A stretch of DNA of 64,000 nucleotides from Branchiostoma floridae (taxonomy: Eukaryota; Chordata; Leptocardii; Amphioxiformes; Branchiostomatidae): positions 8,725,353 to 8,789,352 of the forward strand of contig NC_049990.1 in assembly GCF_000003815.2 (NCBI RefSeq), given 5' to 3'. The position numbers and the translations under genes are program-made. Under the pieces are notes generated by a model. That model worked only from the letters and a program-made list of their open reading frames with translations. It searched no databases and was not told where the DNA came from. Shown one piece after another: positions 1-24,959 of this stretch (the first letter of the stretch is position 1; each line of letters opens with the position of its first letter).

Positions 1-1190
1 GGTTTGTGGTGAGCAATTGGTTGAGAACGTTTAATAACAGGTTTATATTCAGTTCTTCCACATTATACAGAAACTTCAATAAATGGTATATCTGGCTTTC
101 TTCAAAGCAAGTGTCTAAAAGACTGCGATTAATACACCTCAATTCCAGAATCTAATAAGAAAAAGGTCATCGAAAGCTTTGCTCAGGAACAAAAATAATC
201 CATAAAGTTGATTGACGTCGATTTTTGTACGGTGTGAGTCAATTGAATCAATATTCAATTCAGTTTAGTCACTAGTATATAGTTTATGTATTCCCTGTCT
301 TGCTCATAGGGCAATCAATGTCTCCGGAACCATACACGGAACAGCAAACTGACAACATCTGGCGCACTGAAGAACCTACCACGGCTCCTGACAGTTGGTG
401 GTGGACCACTCCCTGGTACAACTGGTGGACAAATGCAGATAACACCGATTACTACCACAGTATGTATGATCTATCATTCACACATCTATCAACAAACTTA
501 AGGCCTTTCATATCACAACCTGTTGCTACCATTCCGGTTTCTTCAAAGCATGCTGTTTCCTTTGAAAAAGAGAGTCGGCTTGCCGTTATTGGCAACATTG
601 GCTTACAGAGGGTGCCGGTTAGTTCGAATACAATGATAATCTGTACATGTATGACATGTATCATATCCAACAGACTTCCAGGTCCGACTGAGGGGTGGTG
701 ATTACTACAGCTACGGCAGAGTGGAAGTCCTCTACAACGGTTATTGGGGGACTGTCTGTGACCATCGCTTCGACTGGCGAGAAGCCAGAGTCGTCTGCCG
801 TGAGCTGGGGTTCTCTGACTACATCACCTACTACGACAACGCATACTACGGGCAGGGCAGCGGCCCCATATGGATGGACAACCTTAACTGCTACGGATAC
901 GAGAGTTCTCTGCAGTACTGCCGACATGACGGTTGGGGGAGTCATTGTGGACACCACGAGGACATCAGCGTGGTTTGTGGTGAGCAATTGGTTAAGAAAG
1001 TCAGAAGATGTCGTACGTTTATATTCACGTTTATATATATGTTTCACATTAATATTATTAAAGAAACTCCAACAAACTCTTTGTCTGCTTTTCTGAAAGC
1101 CGAATATCTAAAAGTCACCTCTATTCAAGAATCTAATGAAAAAAGTTCATCGTAAGCTTTGTTCAGGAACAAAAGTAATCCATTAAGTTG
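1..1190 (+). repeat. Tandem duplication of SRCR exon plus flanking introns
   Basis: The first ~215 bases (end of an SRCR exon, donor gtgagcaattggtt, then an intron with AAGCTTTG..CAGGAACAAAA) recur at about 972-1190 with only scattered differences. The intron copied along with the exon shows recent unequal exchange that multiplied the SRCR exon. The unit is about 970 bp. Confidence 0.82.
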
Positions 1191-4108
1191 TGGGAGAATT
1201 ATTGATTCTTCTGTTGTATCCTATGCTGTAGGAAACGCCAGCGCCACTGATGTCCCCACTACCATCCCACCATGGTACACTTCCGAGCCAGGTACATGTC
1301 ATGTTTAATACGTTATCTAACTTATATACACATACAGCAAGCATGAGTTTTACAATGTATTATATAAAACCTGTTGGAATGGAATTCCATAGTACATTAT
1401 TTTATGTTCATTACGAGTAGATTTGGGCATGACTGGTTCCTGTGACTCCGACATGATGACGGTGACCTTTGACCTATGGGTTGCCCCGTGGCTTGATGGG
1501 AATCTCATGCACTTCGCCGACCCCACCTGTAAGGCCGTCAACAATGGCTCCCACCTCATCTTAGCTACTAAACTGAGCGACTGCGGGACGACAAGGAACG
1601 TAAGTGTACTGATGTCATACAGTGCAATACGATATCCTGTAAGCTGATTGGCTATTTCCTTGCTAGAGTGCCCTGTCTAAACTGCTCAGGGCGCTTTTCC
1701 CTAACTAGAGTAGAGGCTGGTCTTTCGATAGCTTGCTAGCAAAACTGAGCTTGCTAGTGAACTCATACTGTGGAAGCCAACGCACGGGTATACACATGCT
1801 GGGCGACCCCGTCTAACCTACATAGACCAGCTTGCTCGTGATGTGGGGTTGCGGGTCGGGATTTAAAGAACTCTATGGGGGACAGAGACGTCTGGAAGGA
1901 GAGGGTGGACTTGGTCCGGGCAAGCAGCCCGCGATGATGATGGTGAGAGTAGAGGCTATAAAAGCAAGTGCGGCACCACTCTTTTGTCATTCTTATGAAA
2001 ACTTTTGCATGAAAGGTCGAAACCGGTAAATCGTTGTGTCTCAGCCGCCATCCTTCTAACGCCTTATTGACTTTGACTGATGTCATACTTAGACGTCTTT
2101 ACTTAGACTGTCAGAGAAGTGCCTAATCCAGTCAGACACAGTTGTTTGTACTTTGGTCTTTTTTCCTGTTCTGTATTTAAGAGAAACGTTAAAAATCTGT
2201 AAATTAGATGCTTAACTGTTTCTGTATATCCCCTCACCATAGGAAACAGACGGTTACGTCATCTACTCCAACAAGGTCCTGATGTACTCGTCCAATCACA
2301 GCGTCATCATCCGGGACCTTCAGCTCGAGGTCCCAGTCACCTGCAAGCTACCACGCAAGTCCGTGGTTTCTGCCCAGTTTACGGCAGACTCCAATGCCAT
2401 AAAGTACAGCCTGGAGAGAGAAGGGAACTTCGACATCGCGCTGCAGTTTTACGACGGTTCGTCGTTCTACTACGCGTACACGGGACCGGTGGGGCTTCAG
2501 CTGAACGAGCTGGCGTACGCGCAGGTGCGGCTGTCGTCTGACGACAATCTCCGCATCATGGTGGACTCGTGTGTGGCAACGCCCTCACGGAACCCGGCCG
2601 ATACAGTCATCTACAGCGTCATCGAAAACAAGTAGGTATTCCTTCCCTTCATAAAGTTGCTTAAAACATTTCTTTAAAGGATTTCTTTCCTATGGTACTT
2701 TTCTGTTTTATCCTAGCTGTGCCAAAGACACTTGACGTTTCGTCCTAGCTGTCCCGACCACTGTGATAACGTACTACATGCCCTTCGGGTCCCCAAAGGT
2801 GGAACGTTTCGGGTTCCGAGCTTTCTAGGAAAACTTGCATCCTTTCTCATTGTTTCTTTCTTTATAATCTACGGTTACCGTACCTCTTATGTTTTATGCT
2901 AGCTGTCCCAAAGACCCCACTGTGATGACGTACCACACAACCTCCCCGAAGGTGGAACGTTTCGGGTTCCGAGCTTTCCAGTTCGCCACCGGACAGAACC
3001 AAGTCTTCCTGCACTGCCTTGTTCAGGTGACGCGTTCCACTTCATTTTGTAGCAAGGGTTTAATTTGTGACAGTATTTGTATCATATTCTTATGGCTGTA
3101 AATTACGTTTATAGTATTTTGATACTCAGTGGTTCTAATAATCTTATTGCTGTGAAATACGTCTATAGTATTTTAAATGCCCAGTTGTTCATCAGCTAAA
3201 CGTAAGGCTGTGAATTTCGTATATGGAATTTTGAATACTCAGTTGTATTATTATTTGGATTTCCAACAGACAGTTTGTGACTTTATGTGAGTTACTTGAT
3301 GTGAAAGGAGTGTACAATTCTGCCGCGAAATGCTTCTGTCGAATAAACCATTGTTATTATCATCATTATCATATTCTGAAACATTTCTGCCATCTCAGGT
3401 ATGTGACGGGTCAGACCTCAACTCGCGGTGCACCCAGGGATGCATGAAGCGTGGTGCCAGGTGGAAACGTGAGGCCACGCCTAGCAACCAGCTACGTCAG
3501 GTGTCCGCAGGCCCCATCTTCCTGCGCATGCCCGGAGACGATGACGGCGTCGGTACGTTATTCGCGACATGATATACTAATATTCAGCGTGTTGTTATTG
3601 TCTGGTAAATTTCACAGAACTTCAAACTATTTGCTTTTTTCCACATCTATTGGCTGAATTTAGTCCTCACTCTTAGTCAGCAATTTAACTGGCCTCAATC
3701 ATGATGTTTCTGACATAGGGAGAAGAGATACTGTTACAGTTTCAATGTAACTAGTAACCTTGGAGTGGCCTTCATATCATACCTTGAAATGACTTTCATG
3801 TCTTGTTACGTGGTGACTGACCATTAAGTAAAAAATGTGGTGTTGGTTTGGGAACCGCCTGGGCTCATAGTACCGTGAGTTATACAATTTAATCATATTT
3901 GCTTTGCCCTACAGACTTCTCAGCTAAGAAGAAGTCCTACACGTCCGATGGCGTGGTACAGACCCCGGTACTGACCGTCGCCATCGCCGCCGCGGTCGGT
4001 CTTGCCGTGGTTGTTCTCGGCATCGCCGCCATGGCGCTCGTCTACAAGCACCGCCGTGATAAGATGGCGTTCCGGTACCAGCCTGTCGAGACCGCGGAGA
4101 CGTACTGA
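1..4108 (+). CDS. SRCR-ZP domain membrane protein, 3' part (5' exons outside window)
   Basis: Exons read as 1-8 (tail of an SRCR exon), 310-459, 674-979, 1232-1291, 1421-1599, 2243-2631, 2903-3026, 3399-3552 and 3915-4108. From 310 onward they give 517 residues plus stop with every phase matching. Order: Trp/Thr/Pro-rich linker, one SRCR domain, short Thr/Pro linker, zona pellucida (ZP) domain, a basic RWKR furin-type site after the ZP C-terminal cysteines, one membrane helix and a short cytoplasmic tail ending in TAETY. ZP domains polymerise into extracellular filaments after cleavage at such a site; SRCR domains bind ligands. The likely product is a surface or matrix protein in which SRCR modules are displayed on a ZP scaffold. 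The upstream half (signal peptide, more SRCR copies) is missing at the left edge. Family assignment is firm; function is inferred. Confidence 0.88.
674..979 (+). CDS. SRCR domain exon
   Basis: One symmetrical phase 1-1 exon encodes a whole scavenger receptor cysteine-rich domain. It opens with VRLRGG, has the WGTVCD and VVCRELGFS motifs, and closes with DISVVCG before a gtgagc donor. Six cysteines are visible, as in group A SRCR domains, which are typically split differently from single-exon group B domains, so the group is not certain. The window opens with the last bases of a near-identical exon. Confidence 0.93.
1421..3552 (+). CDS. ZP domain exons (four) with furin-type site
   Basis: Exons 1421-1599, 2243-2631, 2903-3026 and 3399-3552 encode a ZP domain. 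It starts with a GSCDSDMMTVTF-like strand, includes the CVATPSRNP and CPKDPTVM segments typical of the ZP-C half, and ends with a DGSDLNSRCTQGC cysteine cluster followed by GARWKREA. RWKR is the consensus cleavage site that lets ZP proteins leave the membrane and polymerise. Confidence 0.88.
1765..1960 (+). mobile_element. Non-LTR retrotransposon 3' ORF remnant in intron
   Basis: Broken plus-strand frames read RPRLTYIDQLARDVGLRV and then MGDRDVWKERVDL, the typical carboxyl end of RTE/L2-type LINE reverse transcriptase polyproteins. There are frameshifts and no intact ORF, so it is a dead 5'-truncated copy. Confidence 0.6.
2711..2830 (+). pseudogene. Decayed duplicate copies of the third ZP exon
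   Basis: Two remnants of the exon at 2903-3026 lie just upstream of it. One starts after 2716 (CTGTGCCAAAGACAC, short). The other starts after 2748 (CTGTCCC...) and keeps the GGTGGAACGTTTCGGGTTCC core. The second has lost bases near its start and ends in TAG where the real exon has CAG. Both retain a ctag acceptor. They are unlikely to be spliced productively. Confidence 0.8.
3915..4108 (+). CDS. Terminal exon: transmembrane helix and short tail of SRCR-ZP protein
   Basis: The acceptor is at 3913-3914. The exon encodes about 25 hydrophobic Ala/Val/Gly/Leu residues, then a YKHRRDK stop-transfer and a short cytoplasmic tail, with TGA at 4106-4108. Confidence 0.88.
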
Positions 4109-4205
4109 CGTGTTGGGGGTTTGTTCCTAAACTTTACTGAATAGTGTGGGTACATACAGCTTACTGCAGTAGCGACTGCAATGTCTCTAATACACCACTT
4201 GGAGA

Positions 4206-4211
4206 ATTAAA
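4206..4211 (+). terminator. Likely poly(A) signal (ATTAAA) of SRCR-ZP gene
   Basis: ATTAAA lies about 100 bases after the stop codon, the only good polyadenylation hexamer close downstream. Confidence 0.5.
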
Positions 4212-4858
4212 GACTTAGCTACGTCACATCACTATGCGTCATTCTTTTAAATGAGTGTATGCTTTTCATTTTTTGTGTATTTCCCAAACCCTTATGTTTC
4301 CAGTAGGCTCTGAATGATTGTGGACATTTCGCAGTGTAAATTCGTAATGCCTGATGGTATCGATGGGCTAGGTAAAAACCGTCCAAGCTGTGCAAAAAAG
4401 GGAGACATGTGATGCCTTTACAAAGCAGATTTTATTTAATAATCTTGCTACCGTGTGTGTGTTATACGCTTGCGTGTGTAAGTTTCCTTGTCGACCCCAG
4501 TTCAGACCCTTGCAGAACAAAATGCGCATTATATGATACCTGAATATCTGTTGAATATTGTAATATGTTGAATTTGCCCGAGGTGACGTGGTAGACGATG
4601 AGGCAGTTTATATGTATGTTTATTTATCTAAGGACCGATGGGTAAACACTATGAAGTCAAGGGTCATACAGGGAAGTGTCACGATGGTGTTGTAGATGGG
4701 GAGGGGCATATTTGTCATTAGAAGAAGTCATTTAAAGAGCCTAGAGGGGACTAGAATATGGTACGCCCTATATTCCATACCTTTGCCAATTTGTACTATT
4801 TGTATTTTGCAAGCCGTTTAACGAGCCTTGTTGGAGACTGCACGGCCGTGTGAGCGGC
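4212..4858. other. Intergenic spacer between convergent genes
   Basis: No coding exon seen. The plus-strand SRCR-ZP gene and minus-strand protease gene converge here, so the stretch should hold both 3' UTRs. Confidence 0.6.
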
Positions 4859-7800
4859 CTAGGGACCGGTGTACCCGCTGATGGACTCGTCGATCCAGGT
4901 ACGGAGCTCGGTGACGCGTGCGTACACGGCGGGGTAGTTGGTGAGGCAGTTGGTGGAGCCCCAGCTCACCACTCCCACCAGGTTCCACGGTCCGCCCGCC
5001 ACCTTCTGGCACACCAGGGGGCCGCCACTGTCTCCCTGGGGGTGGGGATCATTAGATGTATTTCATTACCTTCGACAGAAGGTGATGGTTTTATCCCATA
5101 AGTTGGAATTTATAGTTAGCTATACATGGTGTTTATAAATACATCATGTATGTATAGATGAGGGTCTCCATTCTCTTCCGCAAGCAGGCCTGCTGCAGTG
5201 AGGCCTTTTTAATTTCCCGAGGCAAATCGACGTACTGAAAAACATTTATCTGAGAGAAATCGATAGAACAAGGCAGCCCTCAGATGGCTAGGACATGTGG
5301 AAAGAAGAGGGAAGAATTCCCAAGATAGCTTTTGAATACAAACCAAAGGGGGGGGGGCGCCCCTGTAGGTAGGCCCAGGAAGGGGCGGATCAGATTTTAA
5401 CCTCCATAAAATAATATAACTATGTAAGAATGTACCTGGCAAGAGACGGAGCCTTCTGCGCCTGCGCAGATCATGCTGTCCGTGAGGGCGGCGCTGCCCC
5501 AGTAGCCTGCGCACACCGCGTTGGTCATGACTGGCAGCTGCGTCTGCTGGAGGGTGTCAGCTGAGGTCGAACCTGCAAACAAATCAAACATCAAGCAAAC
5601 GGTTATGTCACGCTTATGAACTTCAAGGTTAGACATCCAGGTAAACAATATTCAACTAGAAAGTTTATCCCGAACACACTTAGTGACTTGAGCCGCTCTC
5701 TGGTTCTGTGATAAGCCAATTGCTACATTATGTAACTGAACCCCACAGGGTGTCTGCTATTTTATCGGCATCCATGATGACAGCCGTCTGGTCCAGGTCA
5801 TTGGCCTTATTTGTTCGGAGAAGAAAAAAAAAAGAAACAGAACAAAAACAATATGTTTACCTTCAATTCATTCTATACAACTGGATAAAGAAAAACGGAG
5901 ATTTACTCCCGGACGTTTCGAGTGACATCCATCACTCATCTTCGGCGTCGCCTAGTCCGGAAGTAAATCTCCGTTTTTGTATCCAGTTGTAGAATTGAAT
6001 TGTATTAAAAAAACATTTATGTTGTATATTCCTTCATATTTTCCACAATATACATACCATTTCTATCCATCCACAACTTCTCGAGTTATACTGTACCCGA
6101 AAACATGACTTACTGGAGGAAGAAGTCCGGCCCCATCCTGTGGTGTAGCAGGTCATGGAGGATGTGTACTCGTCAGACGACTCCGCCCGACAGACGGGCT
6201 TGACGTGCTCACCTAGTACCGCGGGGGTCGCCAGCTTCACCAGGCAGATGTCGTTCGTGAACTGGGTCCTGTTGGAATAGAAAGAGAAGAAATGCTGGTA
6301 AAAACAGCTCGCTATTTTTAGCTAGGATTCTACGAAAAAAAAGGTTAATCATCCCGTTGCCTGTTCCATGTGTAGGCTCCTTCATAGCAGGCCCTATGAT
6401 TCTGTCTGTGCTTTTTTTTTCTGAGAAAAAAACTAGGCTCGAGAGCGTGCTAAGAAAAGTCGTCTATTTGGAGGTTTCATTAAAAAGTCAAACAGAACCA
6501 AGAAAAAGAAATTAATGCTTAGACCATATCGATAACATTACTCAATACCTAAGGCTTGAGATACTAGTAGGTAAATATCCCGTCTTGGCAAAACACGAAA
6601 TCAAACAGTATTCATGTAAACAAAATCTAAACAAATAGTTGATTATCAAGGCAAACCGTTTAGAATGGTAGAGTGGAGAAATGAAACGAAAGTGATATTT
6701 GACTCTCGTACCCAGAGTTGTATTGGGGGTGGCAGACGGTTGCCTCCATCTCAATGGTCTGGATGTCCTCTGAGTTACTGCTCCGGGAGTGCTCCCCCAG
6801 AATGATCCTGTGGTAGTTAGGGCTGAAACAAAGGACGTGAGGTATATCAATGTGGTTGTACTTTCAGTCCAAATCAGTTCTACTCTGAAAGTTGACAACA
6901 GGCTCTCCACGAGTTCCTGTACATGTCCAGCATGACAGAGCAGAGTTCGTCATTCTGAAGTCCCTGAAGTCCTGTGTCTTTCTGAATTATCCTCAAAAGT
7001 GTCAAGAAATATCTATACGTATCAGGCACTGTGTTAAGGGACATTTACGAGTAGAGCTTAGGTCCCATTTCCGAAACGGGGCCCTACCGGGATGTTTGCG
7101 GAAACGAAAAATGAAATATACAAACACTATATGCTCCTGACTATTTTTTTTTAAAGTTCTGTGTGTCTTGTTGTCTTTCTTGTCATATTTTTAGCTTCCG
7201 ATCGCTACCTGGCCGGGCCACGGGTCCGAATTGGGACCTAAGCCTAAATCAAGCTTACAGCGGGTTGCAGTGGGCGGCAGTCACCACCCAGTTCTCGTTG
7301 ATCAGTGAGCCCCCGCACACGTGGGACCCGGATGTGGACTGCATGGTGATCTGCCATGGCCAGCTGTGCGCACGCGCAGTCTCTCCGCCGACGATGCGCG
7401 ACGTTCCGTATGGTGTGACGTCAGGAACACCACAGGAGCCTGTAAAATGTTTTTTATTTAATTTGTAAATAATCAAAATGTAACAAAAATGTATTGAAAC
7501 TACCCACTACTTCCTACGAGTACTTTGTGGGTATGCAGAGAAGAAAGAACTAGTGAACTTGACACACACATAAAAAACCTTCACGCTATTTTTCCTTTTG
7601 TTTCTAAAGAATACATATCAACAAAAGTACCTATTTTTATGTCAACTTTAAAGGAGTATACTTTGCTTTTGAATGAAACAAAGAAAATTGGAATCCCCAA
7701 ATGTTCCAAATATGAACTACGTTAAAGGTTCTGAATAGAAGACTTTGAAATGAATCATTGTCTTCCTAATTTCCTTTGAGTCATAAGCATACATGGTTGT

Positions 7801-9933
7801 AAGAAACACTAGGCTATAAAGCTTCGCAAAAAGATTTTAAACATCAAGTGTGTACCAAGCTTAAGACTCAAATCAGTTTGAAAGCCCGTATCGCCGTGAA
7901 GGTACAAACCTTGTCCTGTTGACGCGGTGGTGGTGGTGGTGGTGGCGGCAGTGGTAGTGGTGCCGCCCGATCCACCTTCTCCGGTTATCTCGAAGTCAAA
8001 GCTAGCGTATTTGCAACAGAAACCATTAATCAGAACAAGCACAATAATGTCTTGGCAAAAACTGTAGGCAATTCTTTGATTTCTGCTTGTTTTGAATTAT
8101 GATTATCAGCTTAGTACTGATTTTTGTGGCACTCACAAATATCTTTATATCGCTATGTTCATTTCGTAATCACCACCCTCGATTTAATTGATTTTGATTG
8201 ATTTGATTTGATTTGATTCATTAGGATTGGAAAACGGCACAATACAAGCGGGCCACAAGTGGTATGTTGTTGTTATGACCCACATATGAATACATAAATA
8301 TGCATTGATACACTAGGTAACTGGAACATTAAATACAATCATTAGATACAATTCAAAATTACAAATATGATCTAAGATATCAATCAGTCTCTTAAAATCT
8401 AGTTAAAAGAATCTTTAGTCGAGTACCTGAACCCCCTGTACATGACACTGTAGTCGCTGGAGAAGACGATGGTGATTTCGTTGCTGCTCGTAATGGGAGC
8501 AGGGGTGGTGGTGCCGCAGAACCTGCCTACAAATAATCCAAATAGAAAATACGAATTAAAGGAGAATTCCACAAGTAACGAAATATCTAGAAATAAAGCA
8601 TAGGCTTATTTGAGTATGGTGGTAACATATGTTTTGGAATATCACCTGGTTGGAATGTTAGACAGCTAGAGACACATGAGTCCATGATGACGATTATAGA
8701 ATGAAAACGTACCCACGGATATTCCCCCGTCGAAGATTTCCAGGACGTCGTATGAGCACCGGTGGTGAGATTCAAGAGCGAAGTCCGTGAACTCGATCGA
8801 AACCTAACGTTACATGAACACACAGAAAATTGAATGAATGAATGAAAGAATGACTGGTTTATTTGCAACAAACAAATGCGCATATACATATCGTCGCAGC
8901 CTTCCATGGCTGAATTGGAATGCGACACATAAATATTTGTTGAAATTTTGTAGTTTAAAAATATAGCACGTAAGGTCATCTGTTTTGTTGATTAACAGAA
9001 ACTTTTTGTTACTTTGACCACGGAAATTGGAGTACCTAAGAAACCAATGTTGAATTGATTTACCAACGTGATGAAACTGAGGTAGGTTTTGCCCCTGAGG
9101 TATCGCTAAAAATCTGTACCTGAAGGCATATTTTTTTAACCCCGGACGGTTTGGAAATGCGACGTAGGCCTTAGGCCTGGGTCACATTTCCAAGCCGGGG
9201 CCCGACCGGGATGTTTTAAGAAACGAGAAACCAAATTGTATACCAAGCAAAATACACAAATTATGCCCTTGAATCTTATTTTGACATTTTGTGCATTTTG
9301 ATGTCTTTTATATAATTTTTTGCGCTCCCGATAGCTGCCCGGTCGGGCCCCTTTTTTAAAATGTGACCTAAGCCTAACCTGTTGCTCAGGCCCAGGAGAC
9401 AGCACATAGGTGCAGCGGGCGTCGTTAGGGTAGTTCTGCGGGTAGTTTGGGGACGAGATGGTCCCGCTGGACCCAGATACAGTGTCACACTGTTGCGCTG
9501 TCGGAAAACAATCACATGAAACACATATATGTTTAAAAAAAACTCTTGTTTGATATCGTGTGTAACTTCGGAGGTAGTGTCTGCTTGGAGATTATCGCTT
9601 GCACGACGACTTTCCCAAGACTGAATCGGTTTGCCAATCACAAAACGACCGTATAACATACGTGACCGGGCCCTCATCGAAAAATTACTGAAATAGATAT
9701 TCCAATTAAAAGTAAAGCAAAGCCAACGACGTCTTTGATATCTCAAGGAACTAAATTAAAAAGGGAACTAATTTGACAAAAAAAAGGCGATTGAAATGAC
9801 TAATTCAGGGAGGAAAATATGTACCTAACGTTATAATCTCAAACATTGTCGATTTCTAAAGAAAAAGAAAATGTGTAACATCCATACCTATGGCGCTTGC
9901 AGCCCCAGCGATGATCAGCAAAACTTTTAACAT
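4859..9933 (-). CDS. Secreted CUB-domain chymotrypsin-type serine protease
   Basis: Ten exons, 5' to 3': 9933-9888, 9497-9379, 8803-8713, 8526-8427, 8001-7910, 7439-7259, 6822-6712, 6268-6114, 5572-5436, 5035-4859. They total 1209 bases, 402 residues, all phases matching. Order: signal peptide ([14 protein letters not shown]), one CUB domain (SPNYPQNYP start, GRFCG), a Gly/Thr-rich linker, then an S1 protease domain. [15 protein letters not shown] is the zymogen cleavage site, TAAHC holds the catalytic His, NDICLVKL the Asp and GDSGGP the Ser. The residue six before the catalytic Ser is Val (SVSCQGDSGG), so the enzyme should not be trypsin-like; a chymotrypsin or elastase-like preference is inferred. 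It is a complete, apparently functional secreted protease for digestion or defence. The start ATG at 9933 is chosen by the signal peptide. Confidence 0.9.
5205..5390 (+). mobile_element. LINE reverse transcriptase C-terminal remnant in intron
   Basis: Plus-strand frames, interrupted by small shifts, read [19 protein letters not shown] and VGRPRKG, the usual end of RTE-like LINE ORF2. It lies in the last intron of the CUB-protease gene. A long G-run interrupts it. Confidence 0.6.
5862..6003. mobile_element. Short palindromic inverted-repeat element
   Basis: The arms CAACTGGATA..AAACGGAGATTTACT and AGTAAATCTCCGTTTTTGTATCCAGTTG are nearly perfect inverted copies around a core with GACGTTTCGAGTGACATCC. 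It is a non-autonomous foldback/MITE-like insertion in an intron. Confidence 0.75.
7056..7247. mobile_element. MITE with GCTTAGGTCCCA termini beside a splice donor
   Basis: The left end GCTTAGGTCCCATTTCC and the right end GGGACCTAAGCCTAA are inverted copies, with matching subterminal GGGGCCCTACCGGGATG and CTACCTGGCCGGGCC. Same family as the element at 9171-9378. The right end lies about 10 bases from the minus-strand donor of exon 7439-7259. Confidence 0.72.
7910..9497 (-). CDS. CUB domain exons and Gly/Thr linker
   Basis: Exons 9497-9379, 8803-8713, 8526-8427 and 8001-7910 encode one CUB domain: [18 protein letters not shown] at the start, [20 protein letters not shown] in the middle, then GRFCG and [17 protein letters not shown] at the end. 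A run of Thr/Gly/Ala codons (CCACCACCACC-type triplet repeat near 7920-7970) forms the linker to the protease. Phase only closes if exon 8526 uses the TAG acceptor rather than the CAG four bases inward. Confidence 0.88.
9171..9378. mobile_element. MITE whose terminus abuts a splice donor
   Basis: The ends TTAGGCCTGGGTCACATTT and AAAATGTGACCTAAGCCTAA are inverted copies with GGGGCCCGACCGGGATG / CAGCTGCCCGGTCGGGCCCC-type inner arms. The first bases of the intron after exon 9497-9379 (GTTAGGCTTAGGT on the minus strand) are the element's own terminus. Confidence 0.75.
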
Positions 9934-11841
9934 TTCTTTGAACTTTGATGTTCGCACTCGGATAGTGACCAGCTTGCAGGCGAAGTTGTCAGCAAAATGG
10001 TGTAGTGAAGACGACGACTGTCCTACATATATAGTCCAAGAAAGCTATAAAATGATATTGCTTGTTGTTATTGTGGTCTGGAAATTGATGGAATTGGGTC
10101 CAATTTTCACTTAAGAGGATCCGGGGTAATTTCCTTTTATGTGGACTAAACATTGTGAAATAGACATTTTCACACTCAACTTATTTCATTATTACAAGAA
10201 TATAAAGACCAGTAACATAAATTCACACGTGAATGATTCTCAAATTAAGAGCAAGGATTCAGAGGTGTTGAATGTATACAACGTCTGAAATACTAAATTT
10301 CGATTCATTTTCAGGCAATTTTCACAACATATAGCTTAAGTTTCTTAGCTACGTAAGTTTTCCACAAATGTTTTATCGATCAAAATCATCAGAAATATAT
10401 CTTTTATTCTTGAAAGCTCACAAGTTTGCAACATCTGGATTTGCATCGGAAACGCTATCAACAATGACGTCACCTGTACGTTGATGACGTTTCCTGTACG
10501 TAGGTACTTGTATCAAGGGCCATATATATCTATAATTGGATCTTATATTACAGCTTATCATTCCCACTCCTAGTAGATGTTTACTGTTTAGGTGGATGCT
10601 ATATGATAATTACATGGTCAGCACTTGTGTTGCAAGTACTTGAGCGAATCTTGAACATGAAGTGTATTGCTTTATAATTTCCATAAGGTTGAGTTTTCGT
10701 ATAATTATACAGTTAACAATGCCACTGCTTTTCTCTATTCCTATTTAACGTGAGAACTGAACAGCTTCAAAATGGCGCGGTGCCAATAACTGAGCAGTTT
10801 TTTTTTATCGTGATTATGCCACCTAGCCATAATTATAAGTCACTGCAATGTCACCCAAGGTCACCACTACTCTTATGGATAAGTGCACGTGTGCTGGGTT
10901 CTTTAACGTAATAGCAGACAGAACAGTGGAGCGCTACCATAGCATATGTGTCTCTTGTCACCATGTACGTTATCGTGTGCACAGACAATTCAGTCCAGAC
11001 CACAGGCTTTGATTCCTACACATACTCGTATATTGCACACAAATTTCTGGAACAGTCAACAATTCTGTCTCAGGGAACCAAAGATTTACATAACACATAG
11101 TATTACATGAGTGGCGATGTCTGTCAAATGATTTACTAGTGCTGCTTGACAACTTCCATTTACCACAGTGATGTATATTCAATCGTTTCAAGTGTCTTAT
11201 TTATCTCAAGTGGGCAATAAACATGAGAAATGAACAGCTTGTGCGTATTACGCAATGTGTAACGGAAATTTTCGTAGATGGGGCCAATGTCCTCTAATAG
11301 CGAATACAACTTTTATCCCAATACTTCTGGCAAGGACATATGTCATATAAACCTTCAACAGTGTATAAACTACTTGAGTCCAAGCAGCCATACGACACTG
11401 TTCATAGTTCAAATTTATCACGCAATTAAATCGTTGACGAAATATTCGAGTGTCTTGAGTGTGGGAGATTGACAGCTGGGCAAGTGGTCTTCAAACTCTA
11501 CAAACCACTTGGTTCGTTTTTAAGTATTGTATGTTTTTGAATCTATATATAACGCGTTATATTTCTCAAAAGGTGAAGGTTTTTAATTCCACATGTGTCT
11601 TACAATAGATATATCATTCAGATAGTGTGTTTGTGAGAAATTAATTGTAACAGTTACACATGCACTACGTTTTCGCTCACGTTTAGTCCTACAAATACAA
11701 AAGGATCTGTACCAATATCTATTATAAATTTAGTTGAAGTTACCCACAGCTGTGCAAAAGTGCTTTTTGAAATACATTTGTTCTTTGGATAACATTTGAT
11801 TTTCTGTTAAAGTTTAGTAATTACGATTATGATTTACATGA
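9934..11841. other. Intergenic spacer; part duplicated at 26.3-27.4 kb
   Basis: No exon recognised. It holds the CUB-protease promoter side and the 3' flank of the first Fic gene. About 10.9-11.5 kb matches 26.3-27.1 kb (shared CAATTCAGTCCAGAC, CCATTTACCACAG, GGCAATAAACATGAGAAAT, CCAATGTCCTCTAATAGCGAA), so the 3' flanks of the two Fic loci are homologous. Confidence 0.7.

Positions 11842-24959
<13,118 letters not shown>

Noticed and set aside
4818..5012. Arg/His-rich 64-codon minus-strand frame
   Set aside because: Out-of-frame shadow of the last protease exon; the true frame reads DSGGPLVCQ.
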